A DNA stretch of 64,000 nt from a bacterium. GTDB lineage: Bacteria > Planctomycetota > UBA1135 > UBA2386. Numbering within the stretch: position 1 is the first letter of the stretch; every line of letters starts with the position of its first letter. Shown piece after piece: positions 44,000 to 54,600 of this stretch. The notes beneath the pieces are model-generated. The model did no database searches and was not told the origin of the DNA. It saw only the letters and a list, made by a program, of their open reading frames with translations. Both the position numbers and the translations under genes were made by a program. The DNA lies in the NCBI GenBank assembly GCA_030432695.1, contig JAUILN010000004.1, forward strand, positions 310,001-374,000, in the 5' to 3' direction.

Positions 44000-45988
44000 A
44001 TGCGGTCCATGCGTCGGCTCCTCCTCGCAGCGTCTCTCGCAGTCGGCCTCAGTGCGCAGGACACCCTGCTCGAAGTGCCTCGGAACCAGGTCGGCCTCCA
44101 GCGCTTCGAAGCTACGCCGAGCGCCGACGGCTCGGTCACCTTCTGGCTGCCCACGAGTGCCGATGTCTACGTCTTGCCATTCTCCGCCGGCGTGGAGATC
44201 GACGCGCACGACGTGGCCTCGATGACCTGGCTACGCGATGGTTCGCCCTGGGAGCTGATCGAGCTGCCGCTGCTCGGGGCGCGATTTGGCGAGAGCACCC
44301 TGGCGTGCATCGTGCCCTGGCCGCAGTACGCGAGCCTGGTGGTCGCGGACCGCGTGGGTATCCGCTTCGACATGCCCGAGCAGCGGCACGATGCGGCGCC
44401 GTGCGTGGTGCTGGCGGGGTGGACCGGGGCGGAGCCGTTGGCGATCGCGGGGGTGTTCCGGGACTGGCGGGCGCGCGGCGAAGACCTCGGCGTGATCCCG
44501 CGGCCGAAGTCGCTGCGCGCGAAGATCGATGAGCGCCCGGCGCTGGGGCGCTTGTTGGGCGCGGCGCATTTCTATCTGTGGGGCAATGCGCGGTTCTCGC
44601 GGCACGACGTGCCACGCGCTCGGTGGACGGGGTTCGCGCGGGCGCTGCACGAGGCGGGCCTGGAGACGCCGATCGGTCGGCTGGTGGCGTCGTTCCCGGA
44701 GGAGGCGCGCGCGGCGGTGGCGAAGCTGGCCGAGAGCGAGTGGCCGGAGGATTGGCTGACCCGGCAGGTCGCGGCGGCGATCGATGCGGCGCTGGGACGA
44801 TCGGAGGGGGCGGCGCTGGTGCTGCCGGCGGGTGCGCGGCCCGCGGCGACCTGGGGCGACGGCATCTCGCTGTCGATGCTCGAAGGCCTGCAGGAGGCGG
44901 GGATCGATCGGGCGCTGCTGCTCACGAGCGATCTCTATCGCAATGGCATCCGCGCCGACGTGGTGGCGGAGGCCGAGCGGCTCGGCTACCTGTTCGGGCC
45001 CTACGACTCGTACCACTCGGTGCACGCGCCCGATGCGCCGGCCGACTCCACCTGGGAGACCGCGCAGTTCGACCGGCAGGCCTACGAGGAGGGCCGGGTG
45101 GTGAGCGCCGACGGCTCGGGGCACGCGGGCTTCAAGCAGCGCGGCTACCACTTCGCGCCGGCGGCGGCGTGGCCGTACGTGCAGGAGCGGGTCGGTGGGA
45201 TGCTCGCGGCGGCGCCGTTCACGGCCTGGTTCGTCGACTGCGACGCGACCGGGGAGTGCTTCGACGACTACCGCACGGAGCGGCCGATGACCCGCCTCGA
45301 CGATCTGCGGCTCCGGCGCGCGCGGCTCGGCTGGCTGGCGGAGGAGCAGGGCCTGGTGGTCGGCAGCGAGGGTGGCTCGGTGCTGTTCGCCGACGTGATC
45401 GACTTCGGGCACGGCGTCGACACGCCCTATCTCGGGCACCTCGATCCGGCGCCGCGCGATCGCGACAGCGAGTACTTCCTCGGCGCACACTGGCCGCCCG
45501 ACCAGCCGCAGCAGTCGTTCGAGCCGGTGCCGGTCGCGCCGTCGCTCCGCAGTCCGTACTTCGATCCGCGCTGTCGCATCCCGCTGTATCGCGCGGCGGT
45601 CGGCGACGAACTGGTGACCTCGCACCATTGGAGCTTCGACTCGCTGAAGTTCGCCGACATCGCGGGCGACCGGGAGTTGCTGGAGCTGCTGACGATGACG
45701 CCGCCGATGTACCACCTGTGTCGGGCAGCCTGGCCGGCGCGGCGCGGGGCGATCGCGAAGCACTACGCGTTCTTCGGTCCGCTGCACCGCGTGCTCGCCA
45801 CCGCGCCATTGGTCGGCTTCGAGCATCTCTCGAGCGATCGGCTGCTGCAGCGGGCGACGTATCGGCTGGCGCGGGGCGAGGTGACGCTCACCGTGAACTT
45901 CGCGGCCGAGGAGCGGGGTGGGTCTCCCGCGCGGTCGGTCACGGTGGCGGGGCTGGAGGTGGAGCCGGCGGTTTATCTGGTGGAATAG
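44000..45988 (+). CDS. Secreted GH101/GH129-related glycoside hydrolase-like protein
   Basis: 662 residues with a signal peptide (MRSMRRLLLAASLAVGLSAQ). The catalytic-type region is centred on residues ~280-480: GDGISLSMLEGLQEAGIDRALLL, GPYDSYHSVHAPDAP, FKQRGYHFAPAAAWPYV, TAWFVDCDATGECFDDY and GLVVGSEGG. A barrel with a strand-end Asp in FVDCDATGE and the Glu of GSEGG resembles the GHL/GH101/GH129 group that acts on alpha-linked N-acetylgalactosamine. A beta domain closes the protein (VTLTVNFAAEE). Exported, so likely acting on host or environmental glycans. Neighbouring genes are not related. The assignment is based on motif style only, and a GH-like pseudo-enzyme is possible. Confidence 0.55.
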   Translation: MRSMRRLLLAASLAVGLSAQDTLLEVPRNQVGLQRFEATPSADGSVTFWLPTSADVYVLPFSAGVEIDAHDVASMTWLRDGSPWELIELPLLGARFGESTLACIVPWPQYASLVVADRVGIRFDMPEQRHDAAPCVVLAGWTGAEPLAIAGVFRDWRARGEDLGVIPRPKSLRAKIDERPALGRLLGAAHFYLWGNARFSRHDVPRARWTGFARALHEAGLETPIGRLVASFPEEARAAVAKLAESEWPEDWLTRQVAAAIDAALGRSEGAALVLPAGARPAATWGDGISLSMLEGLQEAGIDRALLLTSDLYRNGIRADVVAEAERLGYLFGPYDSYHSVHAPDAPADSTWETAQFDRQAYEEGRVVSADGSGHAGFKQRGYHFAPAAAWPYVQERVGGMLAAAPFTAWFVDCDATGECFDDYRTERPMTRLDDLRLRRARLGWLAEEQGLVVGSEGGSVLFADVIDFGHGVDTPYLGHLDPAPRDRDSEYFLGAHWPPDQPQQSFEPVPVAPSLRSPYFDPRCRIPLYRAAVGDELVTSHHWSFDSLKFADIAGDRELLELLTMTPPMYHLCRAAWPARRGAIAKHYAFFGPLHRVLATAPLVGFEHLSSDRLLQRATYRLARGEVTLTVNFAAEERGGSPARSVTVAGLEVEPAVYLVE

Positions 45989-46008
45989 CGGGTCAGGCAG
46001 CCCAGGAA

Positions 46009-46045
46009 TCTGTCGTAGTTGGTGCCAGGCACCGACCGCGACAGA
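46009..46045. repeat. 37-bp palindromic repeat, copy 1
   Basis: TCTGTCGTAG at the left pairs imperfectly with the right end (CGCGACAGA), and the centre GGTGCCAGGCACC is a perfect core. The copy sits in the gap between the glycosidase-like gene and the reductase gene, three bases before copy 2. Size, symmetry and intergenic position resemble REP elements moved by RAYT (Y1 REP) transposases; no such transposase is in the window. Confidence 0.7.
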
Positions 46046-46048
46046 AAG

Positions 46049-46085
46049 TCTGTCGTAGTTCGTGCCTGGCACCAACTACGACAGA
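46049..46085. repeat. 37-bp palindromic repeat, copy 2
   Basis: TCTGTCGTAGT and ACTACGACAGA-like ends (10-11 bp) flank a GTGCC/GGCAC core. It lies in tandem with copy 1, ends six bases before the reductase start at 46092, and can fold into a stem directly over the translation start region. Confidence 0.7.
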
Positions 46086-46091
46086 TTCCAG

Positions 46092-46760
46092 ATGACACGT
46101 GTCCGCGTAGAGAGCTTCACGATCTCGCTCGATGGCTACGGCGTCGGTCCCGGCCAGGATGAGCGCAATCCGCTGGGTGTCGGTGGGACCGAGCTGCACC
46201 AGTGGCTGTTCCCCACGCGCACCTTCCAGAAGGCGCTGTTCGGCAACGATGACGGCACGACGGGGACCGACGACGACTTCGCCGCGCGCGGGTTCGAGAA
46301 CGTCGGGGCCTGGATCCTCGGCCGCAACATGTTCGGTCCGGTGCGCGGTCCCTGGCCCGATCTGGAGTGGAAGGGCTGGTGGGGTGACAGCCCGCCCTAC
46401 CACGTGCCGGTGTTCGTGCTGACGCATCACGCGCGGCCGGACCTGGTGATGGAAGGCGGCACCACGTTCCACTTCGTCACCGGTGGCATCCACGAGGCGC
46501 TGGACCGGGCGCGGGACGCGGCGGGCGAGGGGGATGTGCGCATCGGCGGCGGCGCGCGCACGATCCAGCAGTATCTCCGTGCCGGACTGGTCGACGAGCT
46601 CCACTTCGCCATCGCGCCGGTGCTGCTCGGCAGCGGCGAGCGGCTGTTCGAGGGCGTCGACGCGCGGGCGCTGGGATACGAGTGCATCGAGGTCGCGGCG
46701 ACCGCGAAGGCGACGCACGTGGTGCTGCGGCATGGCGGACGCAAGAACGCCGGGATGTGA
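46092..46760 (+). CDS. RibD C-terminal/dihydrofolate-reductase-family protein
   Basis: 222 residues. MTRVRVESFTISLDGYGVG at the N-terminus, GRNMFGPVRGPWPDLEW, and VPVFVLTHHARPDL, followed by the late GTTFHFVTGGIHEALDRARDAAGE and VRIGGGARTIQQYLRAGLVDELHFAIAPVLLGSGERLFEG, form the classic RibD-C/DHFR-like fold with an NADPH-binding IGGG. Such proteins are NADPH-dependent reductases of unclear natural substrate (not the true folate enzyme). The ATG at 46092 was preferred over the upstream in-frame one because it gives the family N-terminus; the latter lies in the palindromic repeat. Stands alone; the next genes are on the opposite strand. Confidence 0.85.
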   Translation: MTRVRVESFTISLDGYGVGPGQDERNPLGVGGTELHQWLFPTRTFQKALFGNDDGTTGTDDDFAARGFENVGAWILGRNMFGPVRGPWPDLEWKGWWGDSPPYHVPVFVLTHHARPDLVMEGGTTFHFVTGGIHEALDRARDAAGEGDVRIGGGARTIQQYLRAGLVDELHFAIAPVLLGSGERLFEGVDARALGYECIEVAATAKATHVVLRHGGRKNAGM

Positions 46761-46900
46761 CCGCTCGTCTGGCGATCAACTCTGGCTCGACTTGGAACTC
46801 AGGCGTCGGTCGAGCGAGCCGCAGCCCAGGTGGGGAACGCCGAGCTCGCGAAACAGCTCGCCGACCACGACCAGCCCGGGGTGGGCGCCACTGGGGTCGT

Positions 46901-47218
46901 TCACTCGTCCCACTCCGCGGGATCGACGCCATACGCCCGGATCATCAGATCCCGCCCGAGCCAGGTGCTCACCAGCCGCAGGAAGATCTCGCGCTCGCTG
47001 GCCTCCGGGTGTCGGGCGCGGATCCGTTGCCCCGCGAGCTGGCGAGTGGTCTCGTTGAGTGACGCGACGATGCGGTACTTCTCGCGCGCCGACATGCGAC
47101 GGAAGATCTCGAAGCGGATCCGCTCGGCGGTCGGATGCGTGTCCGAGGCCAGGGTTCGCGCATCGCGAGGCTCGGTGGCTTCTTGGTCGGGTCGATCCGG
47201 GGCGACCATGGGATCCAC
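46901..47218 (-). CDS. Small conserved hypothetical protein
   Basis: 105 residues, with a possible shorter start four codons in (MVAPDRP). The core ERIRFEIFRRMSAREKYRIVASLNETTRQLA then RIRARHPEASEREIFLRLVSTWLG and DLMIRAYG matches, from memory, a small helical family seen in cyanobacteria and planctomycetes and usually annotated hypothetical. It often appears beside nucleotidyltransferase-like genes; here it lies 39 bases after the 47258-47926 gene in a three-gene minus-strand unit. Helical, cytosolic, no motif of catalysis. Confidence 0.6.
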   Translation of the reverse strand: MDPMVAPDRPDQEATEPRDARTLASDTHPTAERIRFEIFRRMSAREKYRIVASLNETTRQLAGQRIRARHPEASEREIFLRLVSTWLGRDLMIRAYGVDPAEWDE

Positions 47219-47257
47219 TCTAGTCTCTGCCGGGTCGTGCGGCGACGGGGGAGGTGA

Positions 47258-47926
47258 TCATGCCGTCGATGGACCTGACCCTGGAGGTGGATCGATGGCT
47301 CGGGCGAGGTCGAGCAGTGCCTCGCGCGCTCTGGAGTACGTCAGCCTCAGGACGCGCTGCAACTCCGCGGCGAACGACTCTGCCGTCGAGGAGCGGGCGA
47401 GCGCCGGAACCCATGCCTTCAGGAGCGGCTCGGTGCTCGGCACCAGCAGGTCGACCGACTCGTCGTCGAGCACGTGGAAGACCTCGATGTCGCACTCGCG
47501 GATCGTCCGATAGAGGCCGGCGAGGAGCAGCAGGCACTGGTCGGTGTCGCGGCCGGGGGCCTCGGCATCGGCGCGCAGGGTCGCCTCGATGAGGCGCGCG
47601 TACTCGCACGCGAACGCCAGCGTGCTGTCGGGTTGGCCGGTGTGCTTGTGCCGCTCGGGGTGGAAGTCCTCCAGCCAGTCACCGCGTTCCGCGCTGGCGA
47701 CGAATTCGCGGACCTGTTCCAGGAGGGCCGGCTCGGGTTCGTCGGTCCACAGGGCGTCGACCCGGATCCAGCTCCTTGCCAGCCGCGCCACGGTCTGGTC
47801 GTCGAGGCTCTCGAGGAGGTGGGCGAGCAGCGCGTAGCGTTCATCCGGGCCGAGACCGCGGCGCAACGTATGCCGGAGACGGGCACGGTCGAGGCGCTGC
47901 CCTTCATGGGCTCGCGCGTCGTTCAC
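47258..47926 (-). CDS. Hypothetical helical protein coupled to BRCT gene
   Basis: 222 residues from a GTG at 47926 that overlaps the stop of the BRCT gene (47923-47926). Text such as LGPDERYALLAHLLESLDDQTVARLARSW, YARLIEATLRADAEA, CLLLLAGLYRTIRECDIEVFHVLDD and ESFAAELQRVLRLTYSRAREALLDLARAI shows an all-helical soluble protein. No family recognised. The overlap implies translational coupling and functional association with the TerB/BRCT protein. Together they sit divergent from the two-helicase operon. Confidence 0.65.
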   Translation of the reverse strand: MNDARAHEGQRLDRARLRHTLRRGLGPDERYALLAHLLESLDDQTVARLARSWIRVDALWTDEPEPALLEQVREFVASAERGDWLEDFHPERHKHTGQPDSTLAFACEYARLIEATLRADAEAPGRDTDQCLLLLAGLYRTIRECDIEVFHVLDDESVDLLVPSTEPLLKAWVPALARSSTAESFAAELQRVLRLTYSRAREALLDLARAIDPPPGSGPSTA

Positions 47927-48534
47927 AGCCCCGCCTCCGTCAGCCAATGCCGTTCGCTGACGATCGCCAGCGGCACGCCCGCATCGCGGTACTGCATCGC
48001 CTTCTCGATCTTCCGGCCGAAGGTCTCGTGGGCCCACGAATCGGTCACGTAGGTGCCGATCACCACGTAATCGATCTGCTTGTTCACCCCTGCCGCGCAC
48101 ACGCCACCGAGTGACTCGATCGCGGCATGGCATTGCTTGCGGGTGCCGAAGGCGCAGGTGCCGGTGAACACGAAGCGCTTGGCGGGGAACAGCAGCCGTG
48201 GCTGTGGATCGTCGAGCGGTAGCGAGGCGGCCGGTGCGAGTTCGCCGACCACGACCTCTTCGCCGGTGATCTGCCGCAGGGTGGCGACGAGTTCGCTGGC
48301 CTCCTCCGGGTCGAGGACCTCGTCGGCGAGCATGTCTTCGACCTTCGTCAGCAGGTTGCAGATCAGCGGGTGGTCGCTGGCCTGCCTGCTCTGCACCAGC
48401 CACGTGAGCAGGAACTCGGCCTCGGCCTGGTTCACCTTGCCGTCGGCGAGCACGCCCTTGCTGATGCCGATCAGCGTGTCGATCTTGCGGTCGTCGATCT
48501 GCTTGCGGTTGAAGCGGGTGTAGAGGTCGTCCAT
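47923..48534 (-). CDS. TerB-like plus BRCT-domain protein
   Basis: 203 residues from ATG 48534. Residues ~1-90 form an N-terminal helical domain with the TerB-like pattern LIGISKGVLADGKVNQAEAEFLLTWL and LTKVEDMLADEVLDPEEASELVATL. Residues ~125-203 are a BRCT domain of DNA-ligase type (RFVFTGTCAFGTRKQCHAAIESLGGVCAAGVNKQIDYVVIG and AIVSERHWLTEAG; the glycine pair and the W are the usual BRCT landmarks). BRCT domains bind DNA ends or phosphorylated partners. The gene faces the DEAD-DUF1998 helicase gene with 153 bases between the starts. The orientation suggests shared regulation and a role around DNA processing or defence. Confidence 0.8.
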   Translation of the reverse strand: MDDLYTRFNRKQIDDRKIDTLIGISKGVLADGKVNQAEAEFLLTWLVQSRQASDHPLICNLLTKVEDMLADEVLDPEEASELVATLRQITGEEVVVGELAPAASLPLDDPQPRLLFPAKRFVFTGTCAFGTRKQCHAAIESLGGVCAAGVNKQIDYVVIGTYVTDSWAHETFGRKIEKAMQYRDAGVPLAIVSERHWLTEAGL

Positions 48535-48579
48535 GGTTCGATCGCGAGGAGAGACGTGGAGGACTCCGGCCCTGCCTGC

Positions 48580-48607
48580 TGGACAAGGCCGGGCCGCGGC
48601 GTAGTAT
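48580..48607 (+). promoter_or_regulatory. Putative sigma70-like promoter for the helicase operon
   Basis: TGGACA (48580-48585) and TAGTAT (48602-48607) resemble -35 and -10 elements with a 16-base spacer. They lie 81 bases before the helicase ATG at 48688 in the divergent intergenic region. Pattern-based only. Confidence 0.35.
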
Positions 48608-48687
48608 CCTCGGGTCGCCACGCGCTGGAAGTGCCGTTCTGATTGGGGTTTGCGCGCGCGATTCCCGAGTTCTCGTCCCACACCTCC

Positions 48688-51600
48688 ATGATCCCCTCCG
48701 TCGTCGCCCGGCAGGTTCGCGACACCGTCCTCGACTACCTGCGCACGACCTTCGGCTTCTCGGATCCGGTCTTCGAAGAGGCGCTGTTCGAGCACCTCCG
48801 CGACGACGAGCGGGGCCTGTTCCGCGGGCCGTTCGTCGATGTCCGCCTGCCGTTCCAGGAGGCCGCCGAGGGCGAGGACATCCCGCTGGAGATCCGGCCG
48901 AAGTTCAACCCGTACGCCCACCAGGCCAAGGCCTTCCAGCGGCTCTACTCGCGCGACGGGCACCAGCCGCAGCACACGCTGGTGGTGACGGGCACCGGCT
49001 CCGGCAAGACCGAGTCGTTCCTGTATCCGATCCTCGACCATTGCTGGCGGCATCGCGAGGAGGCCGGCGGTTCCCCGGGCATCAAGGCGATCCTGCTCTA
49101 TCCGATGAACGCGCTGGCCACCGACCAGGCGCGGCGCATCGCGGAGGAGATCCATGGCGACGAGCGGTTGAAGGGCAAGGTGTCGGCGGGGCTGTACGTG
49201 GGCGGCAAGGGCCGGCACAAGTCGATGGGCGCGGAGCACCTGATCGACGACCGGATCACGCTGCGGCAATCGCCACCCGACATCCTGCTGACCAACTACC
49301 GGATGCTCGACTTCCTGCTGCTGCGGCCCGAGGACCGTGAGCTGTGGCGGCACAACGGGCCCGACACGCTGCGCTACCTGGTGCTCGACGAGCTGCATAC
49401 CTACGACGGTGCGCAGGGCAGCGACGTGGCTTGCCTGATCCGGCGCCTGAAGGCGCGGGTCCAGGCGCGCGAGGGTGCGGTGTGCTTCGTGGGCACGTCG
49501 GCGACCGTGTCGGGAGCGGCCGACGACGAGCACACCGAACTCCGGCGGTTCGCGCAGGAGCTTTCGGGCAGCCGGTTCTTCAGCGACGCGGTGGTCGGGG
49601 AGAAGCGCAAGCGGATGGACGAGGTCTTCCCCGCGAAGGCCGACCTCGAGACCGTTCCGCCGCCCGGCAACCGCGCCGAGCTCGATCCCGACGAGTTCGC
49701 CACGCCCGACGACTGGCTGGCCCGGCAGGCCGCGCTGTGGTGTGGCGAGGTGGTGAGCGACCCGGTCGCGCTCGGCGAACGGCTGGCGCGGCACGCCTTC
49801 CTACGGCAGCTCCTGCTGGCCCTGCGCGGGCGGATCCGCAGCTATGGGGAACTCGACGAGCGGCTGTGCGCCGACGAGGAGGGCTGGGCCGCGCGCGATC
49901 CCGAGGAGCGGCGCCTGCTGCTCGACTCCTTCCTGGCGCTGGTGAGCCATGCCCGTAAGCGGGTCGGCAGTCCCGAGAAGCCGCGCGAGGAGCCCTTCCT
50001 CCGGGTGCAGGTCCAGCTCTGGGTCCGCGAGCTGCACCGGCTGGTCCGCAGGCTCGATTCCGTGCCGCAGTTCCATTGGTACACCGACGGCCCGGTCGTG
50101 GAAGATCCCGAGGCGGACGTGCATCCTGCCTGGCTGCCGATCGCGCATTGTCGTGAATGCGGCGGCACCGGCTTTGCGTCCTTGGCGAAGGCCAAGGAGT
50201 CGCGGCTGCTCGACGGCGTCGAGGAGATCGGCCAGGCCTGGTTCCGGCGCGACGAGGATGCGCGCTACGTACTGCTCGGCCACGACCGGCCCGACATGGG
50301 CGGCGGCCCGCAGCAGGGTGAGCTGCCGCATTGGCTCGACGTGCGCGGCCTGTACTTCACCCCCGGGGAGCGGGCCACCTCGATCGAGCGCGACGCCGAG
50401 GGCCGCCTGCCGGTGCGCATCGGACGCGACGTCTCCGGCCAGGACAAGCGCCGCTTCCTGGCGCGCTGTCCGGACTGCGGCGCCGACCGTTCGCTGTCGA
50501 TCCTCGGTTCGCGTGCGGCCAGCCTGCTCAGCGTGGCGATCGGCCACCTCTACCAGTCGCCCTACAACTCCGACCGCAAGCTCCTGGCGTTCACCGACTC
50601 GGTGCAGGACGCCTCGCACCGGGCCGGCTTCTTCGGGGCGCGGACCTGGCGCTTCAATCTACGCACGGCGATGCAGACGGTGATCGCGGCGGCCGGTGAG
50701 GCGGGCGTCCGGCTCGACCGCCTCGGCGCAGCCACCCTCGACGCGCTGGCCGCCGCGCCCAAGGAGCACGCGCTCGGCGAAGCGTTCGCCACGCTGCTGC
50801 CCGACGACCTGCGGGGTCTGGCTCGTATCGCCGAATCGCTCGAGGCGGATCCGGAGCAGCCCACTGCCGCTGCGCTGGAAGCGCTGCGGGACCGCCTGGG
50901 TTGGGAGGGCGTGCGCGAGTTCGGACTGGCGGTGGTCGCCGGCCGGACCCTGGAGCGCACCGGCTGCTCCACGGTGGCCCTCGACGACGCCAGGCTGCGG
51001 CAGGCCGCCGAGCGCATCGCGCTCGAGATCGCCGAGCAGGGTTGGCTCGGCTCCGCGCCGTTGCCGGTGGACGACGTCCGGCATTGGTTGGCGGGTCTGC
51101 TCCATCGACTGCGGCTGCGTGGGGGCATCCACCACCCGATGCTGCAGAGCTACGTCGCGGAAGGCGGCAACCGCTACCTGCTGAGCAAGCGCAAGCAGCC
51201 GCTGCTGTCACCGTTCGGGCCGCACAGCGTGCTGCCGCGATTCCTCACCGACCGCGCCCGCGATCCGCAGCGCGACTCGGCGCTCGACACCTATGTCAGC
51301 GACCGGTCGCACCGCACCTGGTACCGCGACTGGACCGAGCGCGCGCTCGGAGTGCGGCCCGACGCGAGCGGGCTCAACGATGCGCTACGCGAGGCCCTGG
51401 CGCGGCTCGCCGATGCCGGTCTCCTGGTGGAGACCACCCTGAAGCAGGGGCGAGGCCTGGCCTACGGCCTGGAGCCCGCGGCGTTGACCGCGACCGCGCA
51501 GGTGGGGGCGGTGCGGTGTCCGCGCTGTCGTCAGCAGGTGGTATTGCCCGCGAACGAAGCGGCGCAATGGACCGGTCGTCCCTGCCATCAGTACCGTTGT

Positions 51601-54600
51601 GACGGCGCATTCGATCGCCATGCGGAATTCGAGGCCGGCTACTATGCGCGGGTCTATGGCTCGGGGCAGCTCGGGCGGATCTTCGCCCGCGAACACACCG
51701 GCTTGTTGGAGCGCACCGCGCGGGAAGACCTGGAGGTCGCGTTCAAGGCCGGTCGCCCGGCTGGCGCGCCGAACCTGTTCGTCTGCACGCCCACCCTCGA
51801 GATGGGCATCGACATCGGCGACCTGTCCGCCACGGTGCTCTGCTCGGTGCCGCCGAAGACCGCCAATTACCTGCAGCGGGTCGGCCGCGCCGGCCGCAAG
51901 ACCGGCAATGCGCTGTGCCTCACGCTGGTGAACTCGCGGCCGCACGATCTCTACTACCTCGCGCGGCCCGAAGAGATGTACGCGGGCAGCGTGGACGCAC
52001 CGGGCTGCTTCCTCGACGCCCCGGAGATGCTGAAGCGGCAGCTCGTCGCGCACGCGATGGACTCGTGGGCGCGCGAGGAGGCGCAGGCGGTGTCGATCCC
52101 GCAGCGGGTCTCGCTGTTGCTCGGCAGCGGCGGGGAGAAGGTCTTCCCGGCGCGCTTCCTCGACCATCACGCGCAGCACCACGAGCGGCTGTTCGCGGAG
52201 TTCCTGCGGCTGTTCGGCGAGCGGATCAGCGCGCCGAATCGCGAGCGACTCTGCGAGTTCGCGCGGCCGGATGCGGTGCGGCACACGGTCACGAGCGCGT
52301 TCGAGGCGCTGCGTGCCGAGCGCGAGGAGCTGCGGCGGAGTCTGGATCGCGTGAAGCGACGCCTCGCGGGTGACCCGTCGGCCGACGAGGACGCCGCAGG
52401 TGCCGAACCCACGGCGAGTGCGCTGCCGGCCGATCAGGACGAGCTGCGTGAAGCGGCGAAGCTGCTGGGTCGCCTGATCAAGGATCTCGGCAGCAAGTAC
52501 CCGCTCAACGTCCTCACCGACGCCGGCGTGCTCCCCAACTACGCCTTCCCCGAGCCCGGCATCACCCTGGAGTCGGTGGTGCGCACCGCCAGCTCCGGCG
52601 AGGGCAACGGCAAACCCGGCTACCGCAGCTACGAGTTCCAACGGCCGGCGAGTTCCGGACTCCGCGAGCTGGCGCCGTTCAATACCTTCTATGCCGACGG
52701 CCGGCACGTGAAGGTCAACCAGCTCGAGGTGGGCACGCGCGCCCAGCCGCAGTGGGAGGCGTGGCGGCTATGCGCGCATTGCCCGCACGCCGCACCGGTG
52801 CGGCCCGGTCAGCCGGTCGAACCGGTCTGTCCGCGCTGCGGAGACCCCCGCTGGGCCGATGTCGGTCAGGTCCGCGACCTGCTGGCATTCCGTCGCTCGC
52901 GGTCGCTGGCGACCACCCTGGAGGCGGCGACCGCCGACGACTCCGACGAGCGTGACGAGACCCATTACGACACGCGCGAGCTGATCGACGTCGACCCCGA
53001 GGCGTGCAGCCACGGCGCGCGCTGGATCGAGGATCCGCCGTTCGGCTTCGAGTCGCTGAGCGACGTGCCGCTGCGTGAGATCAACTTCGGCGTGGCGGGC
53101 GAGGTGCGCTCCGGCGGGGGGCGGGCCGCGCTCGAGGTCGCCGGGCGGGGCGTCGCGGCCGACGGCTTCAAGGTCTGCGTGGACTGCGGGCGGGTCCGCG
53201 AGCCGTTCGAACAGGACATCCAGCACGCGCCGTGGTGCCGCGGCGAGCGCAAGCGGGGCCAGGCCACGGTGCAGGACCTGCTGCTGTATCGCGAGGTCCG
53301 CTCCGAGGCGATCCGCATCCTGGCGCCGGTCGCGGCGGTCGAGGTCGAGGCGCGGCTGCAGTCGTTCAAGGCGGCGATCGAGCTGGGGCTGCGCAAGCGC
53401 TTCGGCGGCGATCCCGCGCACCTGAAGGTGCGGATCCAGGACGAGCCGGGGCGCGACGGCATCCGCCGCCAGTTCCTGGTGATCTTCGACGCGGTGCCGG
53501 GCGGGACCGGCTACCTGCGCGAACTCGGCGAGGGCGATGCGCTGAAGGACCTGCTGGAGCAGAGCCTGCGGGCGATGCAGACCTGCGCGTGCCGGCGCTC
53601 GGGCGGGAGTGGACCGGCATTGCAGGCGTGCTACCAGTGCCTCTATGCGTATGGCGCGCAGCGGCATCTCCAGGTGATCCGCAATCCGCTGGCGCAGGAG
53701 ATGGTCGGCGAGGTGCTGCAGGCCTGGGACCGGCTGGAGGAGATCAAGACGCTGTCCGATGTGAGTCTCGACACGCGGCTCGAGAGCGAACTCGAGGCGC
53801 GGTTCAAATCGGCGCTGCTGGAGCGTTCGGTGGGCGGCGGCGCCGGGGTCGAGACCGCGCGCAAGGCGCTGCGGCTCCGGTTCGGGGACTGCGAGTGGCT
53901 GCTCGACGAGCAGGTCGATCTCGGACCGACCTCGGGCGTCGCGGTGCCTACGCGGCCCGACTTCCTGCTGCGGCCGCTGGGCCCCGCCGGCGACGTGCTG
54001 CCGATCGCCGTCTACGTGGACGGCTTCGGCTACCACGCGCAGCCCGAGCTGCCGAGGGCGCGCCTGGCCGACGACGTGCGCAAGCGGCGGGCGGTGGCGG
54101 AGTCTGGGCGCTACCGGGTCTGGTCGGTGACCTGGAACGACCTGCATGCGAACGCGAGCGAGAAGAAGGCGCGCTCGGAGGTGTTCGGGCCGCGGGCTCC
54201 TAAGTCGATCAACGAATTCCTGAACTCGCACGATTGGGGAAGCGCGGGTCGGTCGAAGGCTGCGGCGGCTGCGACGCTGGACCTCGATGCGTTCGAGATG
54301 CTGGTTGCCTTTCTGGGCGCACCGTCCACGGAGGTCTGGCGCACCTTGGGGTGTGTCGGTGTGCTGAGCTGGTTGCGGCTTGGCGAGAGGCTCGCCAGCG
54401 CCGGCGTGGAATCGGTCTGGCAGGCGATCTGCTCTGATCTCGACTTTGTTCCGCCGGCGCAGGGGGGCGCCGGGGCGGCGCCGGAACTCGTAGCCCGGTT
54501 CGGGGCGACGGCCTCGGTCCAGGGGCTGGTGGTCTTTCCGAGTTCGGCCTTCGCCTCGCGCGACTTCACGAAGCTCCGCATCGCCCTACGCCTCGCCGAC

